A DNA stretch of 64,000 nucleotides, from NCBI RefSeq assembly GCF_023073415.1, contig NZ_JADPJL010000060.1, positions 62,001 through 126,000 on the forward strand, written 5' to 3'. Below the pieces are notes generated by a model. The model was not told the DNA's origin and made no database searches. It was given only the letters and a program-made list of their open reading frames with translations. The position numbers and the translations under genes are program-made. The stretch is from Bradyrhizobium sp. 190. Its GTDB lineage: Bacteria; Pseudomonadota; Alphaproteobacteria; Rhizobiales; Xanthobacteraceae. The first letter of the stretch is position 1; each line of letters begins with the position of its first letter. Below are positions 19,631 to 29,585 of this stretch, one piece after another.

Positions 19631-20404
19631 TCAGCTTTCGTGCGCAGGCGCCGGCCGCCAGACCAGGAGCCGCTTTTCCGCGCAATCGACGATGGCATCG
19701 AGGACAACGACGAAGGCGGAGAGAACGATAATTCCTGCGAACACTCCGGTCGCATCGAGGACGCCTTCGGCCTGCGCAATTAAGTGCCCCAATCCTGCGG
19801 ACGAGCCGAGATATTCGGCGACCACGGCTCCCATCACGGCCATGCCGACGGACACCCGCAGGCTCGACAGAATCCAGGTCGTGGCGGACGGCAGGTAGAC
19901 GTGCCGTAGCAGGGACGACTTCGATGCACGCAGCAGGCGGGCATTCGCCAGCACGACCGGATTGACCTCGCGGACGCCCTGGAACGTGTTAAAGAATGCG
20001 ACGAATAGAACCAGCGTGACGCCGAGCGCAACCTTGGAGGTGAGGCCCAATCCGAACCAGATGACGAAAATGGGTCCAAGCAAGATCCGCGGGATTGCAT
20101 TGAACATCTTGATAAAGGGCTGAACGACTTCGGCAGCGAACGGGCTTAAGCCCAGCCAGATACCAAGTGCTGTGCCGATCCCGATGCCAGCCAGGAACGA
20201 CAGGACCGTCTCCAGCAATGTTATGCCAATATCGGTCCAAAAGTCCGCCGTCGACATCCACTCCCCGATCCTTGCGACAAGTGTCGAAGGTGCCGGAAAG
20301 AAGAAGGAATCGATCAGTCCGGCCCACACGCCCAATTCCCAGATCAGGATCAGGCCAAGGACGATGGCGAACTGCGTGAGAGCGACCCTACCCCTGCGTG
20401 ACAT
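19631..20404 (-). CDS. ABC importer permease, SsuC/TauC type
   Basis: 257 residues from 'MSRRGRVALTQFAIVLGLILIWELG', the only start giving a natural N-terminus. It overlaps the end of the ATPase gene by 17 bases. Six hydrophobic segments are visible, together with the EAA-loop sequence 'LLRASKSSLLRHVYLPSATTWILSSLRVSVG' (in part) that contacts the ATPase. It forms the membrane channel of the importer with its neighbours. Confidence 0.86.
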   Translation of the reverse strand: MSRRGRVALTQFAIVLGLILIWELGVWAGLIDSFFFPAPSTLVARIGEWMSTADFWTDIGITLLETVLSFLAGIGIGTALGIWLGLSPFAAEVVQPFIKMFNAIPRILLGPIFVIWFGLGLTSKVALGVTLVLFVAFFNTFQGVREVNPVVLANARLLRASKSSLLRHVYLPSATTWILSSLRVSVGMAVMGAVVAEYLGSSAGLGHLIAQAEGVLDATGVFAGIIVLSAFVVVLDAIVDCAEKRLLVWRPAPAHES

Positions 20405-21242
20405 AGCTTTTCTCCACTTCGGCGCCGAGCAGCGACCAGATTTCACGATAGAGCGCGACGAATTCGTCGGTGGTCTGCAGCGCAGAAACATCGCGCGGAC
20501 GAGGCAGCGTGATCCTGACGTCGGCAACCATGCGGCTGGCGGGACCGGCAGACATCACAACGACGCGGTCCGCCAGCGTGATGGCCTCATCGAGATCATG
20601 GGTGATGAAGACGAGCGAGCGCCGGTCCGCCTGCCAGAGGTCGAGCAGGATGCGGTGCATGAGCCGGCGTGTGTGAACGTCCAGCGCGGAGAACGGCTCA
20701 TCCATGAGAACGATTTTGGGCTCCATGATCAGGGTTTGTGCCATCGCAACGCGCTTGCGCTGGCCGCCGGACAATTGATGCGGATAGCGCTCCTCGAATC
20801 CCTTCAATCCGACCTTGGCGAGCCAGGGCCGTGCCTGCTCGCGCGCTTTCGCGATCGAGCTGCCCTGAAAGACGAGCCCGAGGCCGACATTGTCCTGGGC
20901 GGTCTTCCAGGGCAGCAGCCCTTCCTGTTGAAGCATGTAGCCGGACTGACCGTTCAGGCCCGTAAGAGACTTGCCGAAAATGCGAACGTCGCCGGCGGCG
21001 GGCTTCAGCAGTCCGGTGACAGTGTTGAGAATGGTCGATTTTCCGCAGCCGGTCGGCCCCACCACTGCAACGAATTCAGTCTCGGCTACCTGGAGGTTCA
21101 TGCTTTTGACGGCCGTGAAGTCGCCGAAGCGAATCATCACGTCGCGCAAGTCCACGGCAAGTCCCGGCCGCCCCATTGTTTCGCTCCATAGAACTTGTTC
21201 TGGCGTCTGGAACCGAGTAGCTCGCGTCTCACGAGGAGTCAA
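20388..21242 (-). CDS. ABC importer ATP-binding protein, SsuB/TauB type
   Basis: 284 residues from 21242, or 262 from the ATG at 21176 ('MGRPGLAVDLRDV'), which fits family length better. Walker A 'GPTGCGKSTILN', signature 'LSGGQRKRVAMAQTL', Walker B 'KIVLMDEPFSAL' and switch 'FITHDLDEA' are all intact. It is the first gene of the minus-strand unit, so the promoter must lie between it and the IclR gene. Confidence 0.9.
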   Translation of the reverse strand: MTPRETRATRFQTPEQVLWSETMGRPGLAVDLRDVMIRFGDFTAVKSMNLQVAETEFVAVVGPTGCGKSTILNTVTGLLKPAAGDVRIFGKSLTGLNGQSGYMLQQEGLLPWKTAQDNVGLGLVFQGSSIAKAREQARPWLAKVGLKGFEERYPHQLSGGQRKRVAMAQTLIMEPKIVLMDEPFSALDVHTRRLMHRILLDLWQADRRSLVFITHDLDEAITLADRVVVMSAGPASRMVADVRITLPRPRDVSALQTTDEFVALYREIWSLLGAEVEKSYVTQG

Positions 21243-21246
21243 TCGT

Positions 21247-21263
21247 ATTCTGATGTGCAGAAT
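21247..21263. promoter_or_regulatory. Operator-like palindrome 1 (IclR region)
   Basis: ATTCTG-ATGTG-CAGAAT, a perfect inverted repeat of the form TTCTG-N5-CAGAA. It lies just upstream of the first transporter start and shares its core with a second copy 63 bases away. Confidence 0.6.
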
Positions 21264-21308
21264 GGCCTCGTGCTAGCTGGCTGGACTCCTGGCGTCATTC
21301 TGACTATT

Positions 21309-21327
21309 GGTTCTGCACAGCAGAACC
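21309..21327. promoter_or_regulatory. Operator-like palindrome 2 (IclR region)
   Basis: GGTTCTGC-ACA-GCAGAACC, a perfect inverted repeat containing the same TTCTG-N5-CAGAA core as the copy at 21247. It ends 10 bases before the IclR start codon, which suits autoregulation. Centre-to-centre distance is 63 bases, about six helical turns. Confidence 0.65.
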
Positions 21328-21337
21328 AGAGGTATCG

Positions 21338-22027
21338 ATGGTAAGAACAGGGGTTGATGCGGTCGCGCGGGCACTGGCAATCCTTAAGGCGTTCGACCCG
21401 GAGCGCGCCGCGATGACGCTGACGGAGATTGCGGATGCAACTGACCTCTACAAGAGCACAGTCCTTCGCCTTGCCGCATCTCTGGAGGCGGATGGCTTCC
21501 TGGTGCGGGGTACGGACCGGCTATTTCGACCCGGGCCGGAGCTATGGCGCCTTGGGGCGCTCTATCAGCGCGGGCTCGACCTCGGTGACCTGATCAGACC
21601 CTCGCTCCATCGTCTGGTCGAGGCAACCGGAGAGACCGCATCCTTCTACATCGCGGAGGGCGACGAGCGCATCTGCCTTTATCGCGTCAATTCCCCGCGT
21701 TCGGTCCGGCATCACCTCGAAGAGGGTCAGCGATTGCCGATTGACCGCGGCGCTGCCGGCCGTGTTCTTACCGCCTACCGCGATTCTGCATCAGCCGATG
21801 GAAAGAAGGTCAGAGATCGTGGCTTCTACGTCTCGATCGGCGAACGGGATCCTGAGGTCGCGGCCGCAGCTGTGCCTGTGATCGACGTTCATGGCCAATT
21901 GCGCGGCGCCCTCTCGGTCTCCGCCATTCGGACTCGCTTTGATGCAGATGCTCGGAAGGCTGCGATTGTAGTTCTGAAGTCCGAGGCTAAAGCGCTGATC
22001 GGTCTGCTGCCTGCAAGCGAGCGCTGA
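21338..22027 (+). CDS. IclR-family transcriptional regulator
   Basis: 229 residues. The N-terminal winged helix-turn-helix is 'DAVARALAILKAFDP', 'MTLTEIADATDLYKSTVLRLAASLEADGFL'-like sequence (about 5-65). The C-terminal effector domain includes 'TGETASFYIAEGDERICLYRV', 'IDRGAAGRVLTAY' and 'LRGALSVSAIRTRF'. It is divergent from the importer, CoA-transferase and lyase genes. With the twin palindromes between them it is the likely regulator of that unit, with the imported acid or its CoA ester as effector (inference). Confidence 0.9.
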   Translation: MVRTGVDAVARALAILKAFDPERAAMTLTEIADATDLYKSTVLRLAASLEADGFLVRGTDRLFRPGPELWRLGALYQRGLDLGDLIRPSLHRLVEATGETASFYIAEGDERICLYRVNSPRSVRHHLEEGQRLPIDRGAAGRVLTAYRDSASADGKKVRDRGFYVSIGERDPEVAAAAVPVIDVHGQLRGALSVSAIRTRFDADARKAAIVVLKSEAKALIGLLPASER

Positions 22028-22028
22028 G

Positions 22029-22440
22029 CTACAATGGCAGCGTTCCGTTTATGACGCACAGCTCAGCGGGTGCCGCAAGGGCCTCTCCTGAGCGCAGGGT
22101 GCATTTCTCACATTGTTGAGGCGCATCGGGGCGCGAATCGGCGAGGCGTTCTTTTGCGACAAGAATTTTGTGGTGGTTCAAGGAATGCCCTGATAACGAC
22201 AGAGCGTAGTGCAGATCAGTCTGGAGTAGTGGGACGCCCCTGAAGCTGTTCCTGGAGTCGCCCAAGTGATCCCGCCGCAGATCATCCTCGATCTCGACGC
22301 CACCCACCCGTATACGGGCATCAGGAGGGAGGCTTCTTCGAAGGCTATTACGCTGCTCGATATATGTGCTGGTGTTCTGGAGCCGGCATATGCTGAGGGC
22401 CAAGCTGCGGCGCGCCGACATCGATGCAAGCGCGGCCAGA
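22029..22440 (-). other. Unassigned sequence beside an IS481 remnant
   Basis: The minus strand is open and encodes 'RRSLPPDARIRVGGVEIEDDL' (in part) and 'DLHYALSLSGHSLNHHKILVAKERLADS'-like sequence. This resembles hypothetical proteins scattered in rhizobial genomes, but I cannot tell whether it is real coding sequence or the antisense of a lost element. There is no start of its own. Confidence 0.3.
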
Positions 22441-22602
22441 ACGTTGCGCAGATTGTGCGGCCGTTCGACCCATTCGGCCACCATCTTCGGCGTGGTGTTG
22501 AACTGGCGCGCGGCGGCGTGCATTGCTCAGTCCCGCTTCCACACACCGCACCATGGCCTCTCGACCTTTCGGCGTCAGTGGAGCATTCTTGTGGCTGTTC
22601 AT
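22440..22602 (-). pseudogene. N-terminal remnant of an IS481-type transposase
   Basis: From the ATG at 22602 the minus strand reads 'MNSHKNAPLTPKGREAMVRCVEAGLS'-like sequence. After one frameshift it continues 'ARQFNTTPKMVAEWVER', the helix-turn-helix start of IS481 transposases of rhizobia. The DDE domain is missing. Confidence 0.6.
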
Positions 22603-22689
22603 CTGGTCTTTCCGTGGAACACTGAAGCTTCGCAACCTCAGCTTCCTCGGTTCGGACCAGATGGACAACCTCCTGAAAGACTACATCTA

Positions 22690-22915
22690 GCTCATGCACC
22701 GGCGTGGTCTTCGCACGCCTGATGATGTCGAGCGCCACGGTCTGATTGGTGTCGCACCCCAGGCACCGAACTTCCAAGTAAAAATAACCGGCATTGATCG
22801 CGTCGCCGATCGTAGGTGACGGCGGGGTCGGTCCCTTGTAACCAAGCATCCGAAAATTCCACGCCTCACAAGTCAGCTTGTCTTCTTGCTTGCGCGCCTC
22901 CTTTGCACTCGGCCG
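22690..22915 (-). pseudogene. Fragment of a small zinc-ribbon-like hypothetical protein
   Basis: The minus strand encodes 'KLTCEAWNFRMLGYKGPTPPSPT' (in part), 'INAGYFYLEVRCLGCDTNQTVALDI' and 'RRAKTTPVHELD'. I recall this as a conserved small protein in bradyrhizobia; its second Cys pair would follow but is lost here. The start is fused to transposase-derived sequence. Function unknown. Confidence 0.4.
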
Positions 22916-22995
22916 ACATTCTGATTTGGGTGCCGAACAGATACTCGCGGGATTTCGTGGACATGGCGCTACAGAGAAGCGCAGTAAGACCGTCA

Positions 22996-23493
22996 ACGCA
23001 AACAATCAAGTAGTGGGGGCACGAGCGGGGCCGTGAAGTTCGGGTCGGTGCTCTCACACCAGGACTTGCGAGCCGCGGGGTCAATCTTGTGGCTGCACAG
23101 GAACCGCCAGACATATTGGACGTCAACGTCGCCCAGCGCCTCGGTCAGCAGAGGGCCTGTCCAGCGCGCAAACCCTTGCGGCGGCAGCTTATCCAGCAGC
23201 TTCAGAATCCGCTTGTAGGTCGTCCTCGTATAAATCGGCTGCTTGCCAGGCCGCGGCTTGTCTTGCGGCCCTTCAAGGCCATGGTCGGCATAGCGATGCC
23301 GCCAAAGGCTGACAATCCGCGGCTTGACCCCCAACTTCCTTGGCGATCGACCGGGTGCTGCGCCCATCCGCCGCCAACAGAACGATCCGCGCCGCTTCAA
23401 ATCGCGCTGCAACGTCATTGGCGAGCGACAACACGCCTCAAGCGCCTTGCGATCTTTCCTCGAAAGGTGGACTTCTCTTGCTTCAAGGATCAT
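22996..23493 (-). pseudogene. IS630-type transposase, N-terminal half
   Basis: The minus strand encodes 'MILEAREVHLSRKDRKALEA', the HTH region 'LGVKPRIVSLWRHRYADHGLEG', 'QDKPRPGKQPIYT', 'DKLPPQGFARWTGPLL' and 'DVQYVWRFLCSHKID', typical of rhizobial IS630 elements. A local frame break occurs near 'RRMGAAPGRSP'. Homology ends at 'WCESTDPNFTA'. The DDE catalytic domain is absent, so it is inactive. Confidence 0.75.
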
Positions 23494-23637
23494 CCATATC
23501 TTGAATCACGACTCACGACCAAGAAAGTGGGTACTGGTCTCGTTCATGGCGTGTCGCTCTCCTTGAGAGGTTCTGGCAGGCTCGACACCCGCCTCGATAC
23601 GCCGCCTATCTCAGTCCGTCATCACCCAGCTTAGTCA

Positions 23638-24190
23638 GAGATCGAAGTGATCGATGATGATCTCGGTCGTTCAGCCGCCGGCGCCGTACAACGCGCCGGC
23701 TTCGAGCGAATGGTAGCGGAGGTTTGCCTTGGTAAGGTTGGTGCGGTTTGCGCCCGCGAGGTCTCGCGCTTCGCTCGCAGCAGTCGGGATTGGCAGCAAC
23801 TCATCGAGATGTGCCGCGTGGTCGATACCGGTTCTGGTCGATCAGGAGACCATCTACGCGCCGAGGCATGGCAGCGACCGCCTGCTGCTCGGGCTCAAGG
23901 GCAGCCTCAACGAGTACGAACCGGATCTGTTGCGCCAGCGCTCGCTCTCGGCACGCTATGAGAAGGCGCGTCGGGGCGAGTTCGTTGTGGCAGCGTGTCC
24001 AGGAAGCGATCAAGATGGTGTTCGACAAGGTCGAGGAACTGGGCGGCGCGCGACAGGCGCTTTGCTGGCTCAATGAGTACAATCTCGATCTGCCGGTGAA
24101 GCAGACCAACGGGGACACGGCCCGGCGGCGACCACACTACTCCGCCATCGGCAGGCTTAAACACCGGGATGTGGTAGTTCGTGCGGCGCG
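23638..24190 (+). pseudogene. Serine site-specific recombinase fragment, frameshifted
   Basis: The plus strand reads 'VIDDDLGRSAAGAVQRAGFERMVAEVCLG', 'VSRFARSSRDWQQLIEMCRVVDT' then, after a frameshift near 23830, 'LVDQETIYAPRHG', 'LLLGLKGSLNEYEPDLLRQRSL' and 'YEKARRGE'. After another shift it continues 'VQEAIKMVFDKVEELGGARQAL'. This matches large resolvase-family recombinases carried by rhizobial islands. The catalytic-serine N-terminus is missing and the C-terminal zinc domain is lost. Confidence 0.7.
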
Positions 24191-24676
24191 GCATCAGGAT
24201 GGAAGTCAGCACCAGTTGGCGCACGGCTGGATGATGTCGGCGGAGAGCATCACGCACCTGATCCCGCCGTTCCTTAGCTCTCTGCAGCCGCGATTGCAGC
24301 GGCGATCGCCCCGGGACCGATGACGCCAAGCAGCGCTTCCTCGATCACCGCGCTGAACGATGCGGAGTTGAATGCCCTACATTAACGCGCGCCCCGCGTA
24401 TTGAGGGGCGATGGGACAACTGTTCGAAGCGCAACGTCCTGTCGGACGATAGCAGCGCAGACTGTCAGTCTTGAGACAAATGTCAGCAACTTGACGCTAC
24501 ACACCTTACGGAGTGCCTGCAGAGCCTCGAACTCTCTTCGGCACGAGGTTTGCTTTGTTCACGTCATCATCACCAATCGCAGTGCGATGGTCTTCGGGAC
24601 GACTCGGCGCGCATCGCCGTTAGCGTCTGGTCCGCCCCGACGGTTTGCTGCGGGGATAACTTAAGGGCGCTCGGTT
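24191..24676. other. Intergenic stretch upstream of the outer-membrane gene
   Basis: No gene is recognised. The first part continues recombinase-like sequence in broken frames. The last 100 bases are the leader of the outer-membrane protein gene. Confidence 0.4.
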
Positions 24677-26412
24677 GTGGACCGAGAAAATGCACGGAAG
24701 TATTGGATGCGATCTGGAGTTCTTCTTTCGGGAGCCACAACAATTGCGCTCATCGCAAGCGGTGCAGCCAATGCGGCGGACCTTGAGCCAGAAGTGAAAC
24801 TGTCACCCGCGGTGTGGAGCTGGTCCGGAGGCTATATTGGCGGGCACGTCGGCGGTGGGTACGGCCGAACCTCCTTCAGCAATCCCGACGGTCCGTCAAT
24901 CTATGGCGGCGTCGTCAATACCCCAGTGTTCCTCGCAGGAGGCCAGATCGGCTACAATTGGCAGAAGAACGGCTGGGTGTTTGGCGTCGAACTAGATGCC
25001 AGCCGTGCTGTCTCCGATGGCACAAATACTTGCCTGGCCGCCTCGGGCTTTGTGTGAGCGCAAACTGCACGGCAGGTCCAAACCTCTTTGCCACCGGGAC
25101 CGGCCGCGTCGGTTACGCGTTCGGCGCTCTCGGCCATACGCTGGCCTATCTCAAGGGAGGCGTGGCTTGGCAATACAATCAGGGCAACGTGCTCAATAAC
25201 AACGAATATAATGGCCTGCAGCCACAGGAGAACACTCATCTCGACTATGGTCAGGTCGGTGGCGTCATCGGGCTGGGCGTCGAGCAAGCGCTTACGCCTG
25301 CATGGTCGGTCAAAGTAGAGTATGACTATCTGCATTTCGGTGGGCCAAGTGTCGCAACGCCTTCGACGGTGCAGTTTCCGCCGTTCGCAATTCTTCCGGC
25401 GAACATGACGAGCCTGTCCAGCAACTATCACATCGGAAAGATGGGATTGAAATACCATTTCGGCGCGGACCCATGGGCGGCGCAATGGTCCGATGCGCCG
25501 CTGTACGCGAAAGCACCTGCCGGCGCGCCGCCGATTGCTTACAAGGCCGGTTGGTCGTTCGAAGGCGGATCGCGGCTCTGGCTCAGCCGGGGACGATTCC
25601 AATGGGACGCCAGCGCTATTCCCGATGAGATCGCTACTGGAGATCCTAACATTCTTATATCAAGGCTCACCTACCACGGCCTCGACGGACTTTCCGGGGA
25701 ATTATTTGGCCGTCTTGACAGCCCGTGGGGAGTGTTCCTGAAGAGCAACGTTGGCATCGGGCGCTTCGATAAAGGAAAGCTCAACGATGAAGATTGGGGC
25801 ATCCATCGCAGGCTCTCTTATAGCAACACGATATCGGGCCAGGCAAACGGGAGGTTCACGTACTACACGGCCGACGTAGGTTACGATTTTTCGCGCGGCG
25901 CCAACTACAAGGTCGGCGGATTTATCGGCTGGACCTATTACGCCCAGAACTCCGACACGATGGGATGCATGCAGATTGCCAACCCCATGTCTCCATGCAC
26001 GGCGTCCGCTGATCAAATCGTTGGCAGCCAGGATACGCACTGGAATGCACCTCGCGTCGGCCTGAGCGCCGAAACCATGCTTACCGAGCGTTGGCGTTTA
26101 AGCACCGATGTCGCTTACCTGCCTTGGACCGATTTCGCTGGTCGCGACCACCATCTCTTGCGCCCGACGACTACCTTCGCTGATCAACGCGGGAAAGGAG
26201 GCGGGGGTGTACAGGTCGAAGGCGTGTTGTCCTACTTCATCACCAATAATCTCAGCATCGGCGTCGGCGGGCGCTATTGGGCAATGTGGACCCAAAAGGA
26301 CAGCGAAACGATATGCACAGGCTGTTATCCGGGAACCACTGCGACTGAGTTTTCGAAGTTTAGCATGGAGCGCTGGGATACGTTCTTTCAGGCCTCTTAT
26401 AAGGTCAATTGA
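24677..26412 (+). pseudogene. Outer-membrane beta-barrel protein with two barrel parts, one frameshift
   Basis: GTG start, signal peptide ending 'IASGAANAADL'. The N-terminal part is an Omp25/31-like eight-strand barrel: 'WSWSGGYIGGHVGGGYGRT', 'GGQIGYNWQKNGWVFGVELD'. Near 25055 the frame shifts and continues 'FATGTGRVGYAFG', 'LAYLKGGVAW', 'SVKVEYDYLHFG', closing at 'MGLKYHF'. A second, larger barrel-like half follows ('GWSFEGGSRLWLSRGRFQWD', 'FFQASYKVN' end), with alternating aromatic strands and an omptin-like look. Total about 578 residues. Apart from one indel the frame is clean, so assembly error is possible. Confidence 0.72.
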
Positions 26413-26924
26413 AAAGGCCCCACCGTAGTCAAGCTCCAGACTCCAGCCTTCCTGGACGAGCATCCTGAAGCCGTACGCGTTTCCCTAGCAGAAGTACCTT
26501 GAACCGTCCGAGACGTTTTCGAAGGTGGAAGTCATTACCGGCGTGGCCCGCCGGCGGCGGGTTTACGGTGGATTCCGCCGCCAAATAGTAGTCAGATACT
26601 GTCGAGCAGCTGATGGAAACGTGGAAGCGGCGCCAGGCTGGAATAGGCAACTTCAACAAGCCCCGCAAAGATTTGCCCTTGTAGGACGATTCACGAAGTG
26701 TGACGGGTGAAAACAAGGTTCAATTCCTTTGAAATGACGCACAGGCTGCTAGTGCTGCGATCGACGGGCGATTCGTAAGACGCACGCACTCATTCACTAG
26801 TAAAAAAGGGGCCGCCGCGTGAACTTCGGCGGCGACCCACCTGGGCCTACGGTGCAGAAAGTTCGGTCTGTCATCGGCCCGACATATCGAACTGACAACA
26901 AAGACATTCAGCGAGATCACACTA
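26413..26924. other. Stretch with a possible IS66 TnpA trace
   Basis: On the plus strand, about 26522-26590 reads 'VEVITGVARRRRVYGG', resembling the start of IS66 TnpA proteins ('EVITGVERRRRW'). The rest gives no recognisable frame. Confidence in the IS66 trace is low. Confidence 0.3.
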
Positions 26925-28117
26925 CTAGGGAAACAGTCCGCGTGTTTCTTTTGCTCCGCGAACGCGCTCGACACCTATCGCCATGGCTGCCGTGCGATTG
27001 AACAGGTTTTCACGCTTGCTTCGCGCCAGGACCCGCTCGAAAGTACGGTCCAAAAGTTGATACTCCCTACGCGTGACTTCCTCCTCCTCCCAGAACAGTC
27101 GCTGGAGGTCCTGCACCCATTCAAAGTAGCTGACCACGACACCGCCCGAGTTGCAGAGAAGATCGGGGATGAGGAAGATCTCCTCCTGATGGCCTTCCTG
27201 CTGGCTATTTCGGCGTCGATGACCCGTTCCAGGGCAGCCGGAACAAGCACGTCACACGGGATCGTCAGCAACTCGCCTGGGTCTAGAGCAAGCTCGCTGG
27301 AGTAGCCATCCAGGCTACCTTGCGAGGCAGCATGTCCGACCAGCTGTGGTATATCGAGCCCCCGAGGTCGATAAAGCGCGCCCGTGTGATCGCTGACCGC
27401 GATCACTTTCGCTCCCATGTTGCGTAGCTCGAGTGCGGTCATCGAACCGACATTTCCAAAGCCTTGAACAACGGCTGTTGGCGCCATTGAGTGGGATTTT
27501 GAGCTCGTCCGCTGCGCGGCGAACCAAATGAACCACACCCCGGCCTGTGGCTTCACGACGACCGAGCGTTCCACCAGCGCTGACAGGTTTGCCAGTCACG
27601 ATCTCGGTGACGGTTTGGCCCTGATACATCGAGTAGGTATCCATGAACCACGTCATGATCTGCTCGTTTGTTCCAAGATCGGGAGCTATGACATCAGTGT
27701 GCGGCCCAACAAACGGGATCATTTCCTGCATATACCGGCGCGACAGAGTCTCAAGCTCACGGTTCGACAAGCTAGAAGGTCGACGTTAATTCCGCCCTTG
27801 ACGCCGCCATATGGCAATCCGACCAGGGCACACTTCCAGCTCATCCAGATCGCGAGCGCTGCAACCTCGCCAAGGTCGACGGTTGGCCCGAACTGGTGCC
27901 CCCTTTTGTAGGGCCAAGTGTAAGGTGATGCTGCACCCGATAGCCTTCAAAAGCCGCCGTTGTGCCGTCATCAAGGTGAATTGGGCACGACACCGTGACA
28001 GATCGCTTCGGCAGCAGCTGGCGGGATCTTACGTCGTCTGGTATCCCCAGATAATCGCGATCACGTCGAATTGCTTTACGGCCATCTCAAACACTGGCCC
28101 AGTGTAGACAGTCACGA
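26925..28117 (-). pseudogene. Glutamate dehydrogenase (Glu/Leu/Phe/Val family), multiply frameshifted
   Basis: The enzyme converts glutamate to 2-oxoglutarate and ammonia. The order on the minus strand is complete though in several frames: 'FEMAVKQFDVIA' (about 28095), 'VQHHLTLGPTKGGT'-like (about 27940), 'SNRELETLSRRYMQEM', 'IAPDLGTNEQIMTWFMDTYS', 'VTGKPVSAGGTLGRREATGRGV', 'AVVQGFGNVGSMTALEL' (nucleotide binding), and the C-terminal 'VVSYFEWVQDLQRLFWEEEEV'. At least five frame changes and a lost codon region make it non-functional. It probably began at a GTG near 28117. Confidence 0.8.
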
Positions 28118-29585
28118 TAGCTCCTGAGGCTGGATATGAAACATCGGAATGCTTGTGCTTCAGAGCACCGAGCTCCCTGGTGCGTGTTGCGCGTTTCAGA
28201 TGTGGGCGAGACAACTAGTCCAATCAGCAAGATTGCGTCTCGCGGTCACGCCAAAAATATGACCAATGCGATGAAAGCGAGATTGACCGAGGCGGCCACG
28301 ACGGCCCAACAGCGAATCGCGGCAGGCGAAAATTCAAGAGCGTCCTGCGAAGTGTCGGCCCAAAGCGGCGGCATTCAAGTTAGGTCCAAAGACCCGGGTT
28401 AAGAGACAAACCTGCATAAGCGCAGAAACCACCCACTCTGCTAAAGCCGAGCCTTTCGACCGCCGCGTAGAGCCCTTGCCGCCCTGCCAACCGCGCTCGC
28501 AAAAAGGCACCCCCGGCTGGCCGCGTCGAGCCTGACAACAGATGTGGTAGACCGACTCAATATCATTCCCCGATGCGGCATCTGGATCCGGCAGGCCGGC
28601 TGCTGTTTTGCCGCTCACGTTCGATCTCCTGATTGACCACAGAATAGCACTCCGAAGATACCGATGCTCGGCGTTACGCCCGGCAATCTTCCAATTTCTT
28701 GGTGAAACTCATCGCAGAAGCTCTGGTTCGCGAGGTATTTCTACAAGCATGGCCGAAACGAAAGTCGAATCGATCCACCGCGGCAGACGATTCGGGCAAC
28801 TTTGTTAAACGACCGGGGAATGGCAAAAGCTCGCTTTCCTTTTTGACGCATGCTGCAAACTCGGAAGAGGCAAGGCAGGAGAACGCAGTGCCCTTTCTCC
28901 TGCCGAAAATTAGCCGGTCAGTGTGAGATTGAGTTTCGGCCTGCGCGGCAGCGATCGACCACCGTTCATGACGATTGATTGCCCGGTCACAGCAGAAAAC
29001 TCCGTTCTGCGGCTCTTAAGTCAGAACAACGAGGAGCCTGATTGAGGTGTTCGTGGGTAGCCACCCAGGTTCTGCCAGTCATATTGTGCCGTTCTGCCCT
29101 TTTGTTGGCTTCTCGTCGATTGCGTTCACTTCTGTTTCTTCGATGATGATCGGCGGGGGAACGCGGCCGGCACCCTAGGGCCTCAAGTTGGCTTCTGCAT
29201 CTACCGGATCTTGTAGTAGACGCTCCATCGTCTGCATGGCACAGGCAATGAACGTGCCCAGAACCACTGTTGCGGTTCGGCGACGATCTCGTGCAAGCGC
29301 TCCATGATCTCGGGTTCCTCATCGCGATCGAGACGAACGGCAGCCTGCCGGTCCCGGCCGGCGTGGTGACTGGATTTGCGTCAGCAAATCGCGCCGCGCG
29401 GCCATCACTCGCGGACACGAACTCAAAATTCGTGTAGCCGCAGCCGGTAGCTCTGCCGGACCGGTTCGATGAGAGGGGGCTCGGACAATTTGACGCCGTC
29501 GACCACATGCGGCACGCCGTCGCGTAATGTCTGCTCATTGGAAATGGCGACTCAGCGTGCAATCCCACAAACATCTCGGCATCAG
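28118..29585. other. 1.5 kb without a recognisable gene
   Basis: Scattered frames only. A minus-strand segment (about 29520-29010) in mixed frames reads 'LRDGVPHVVDGVKLSEPPLIEPV', 'EIMERLHEIVAEPQQWFW' and 'VPPPIIIEETEVN', which is protein-like and suggests a decayed gene that I cannot name. Another minus frame at 28334-28618 is rich in Gly/Arg and unassigned. Confidence 0.35.

Noticed and set aside
22178..23005. 275-codon minus-strand frame as a single gene
   Set aside because: It strings together a transposase edge, a zinc-ribbon fragment and an IS481 piece; chance continuity, not one protein.
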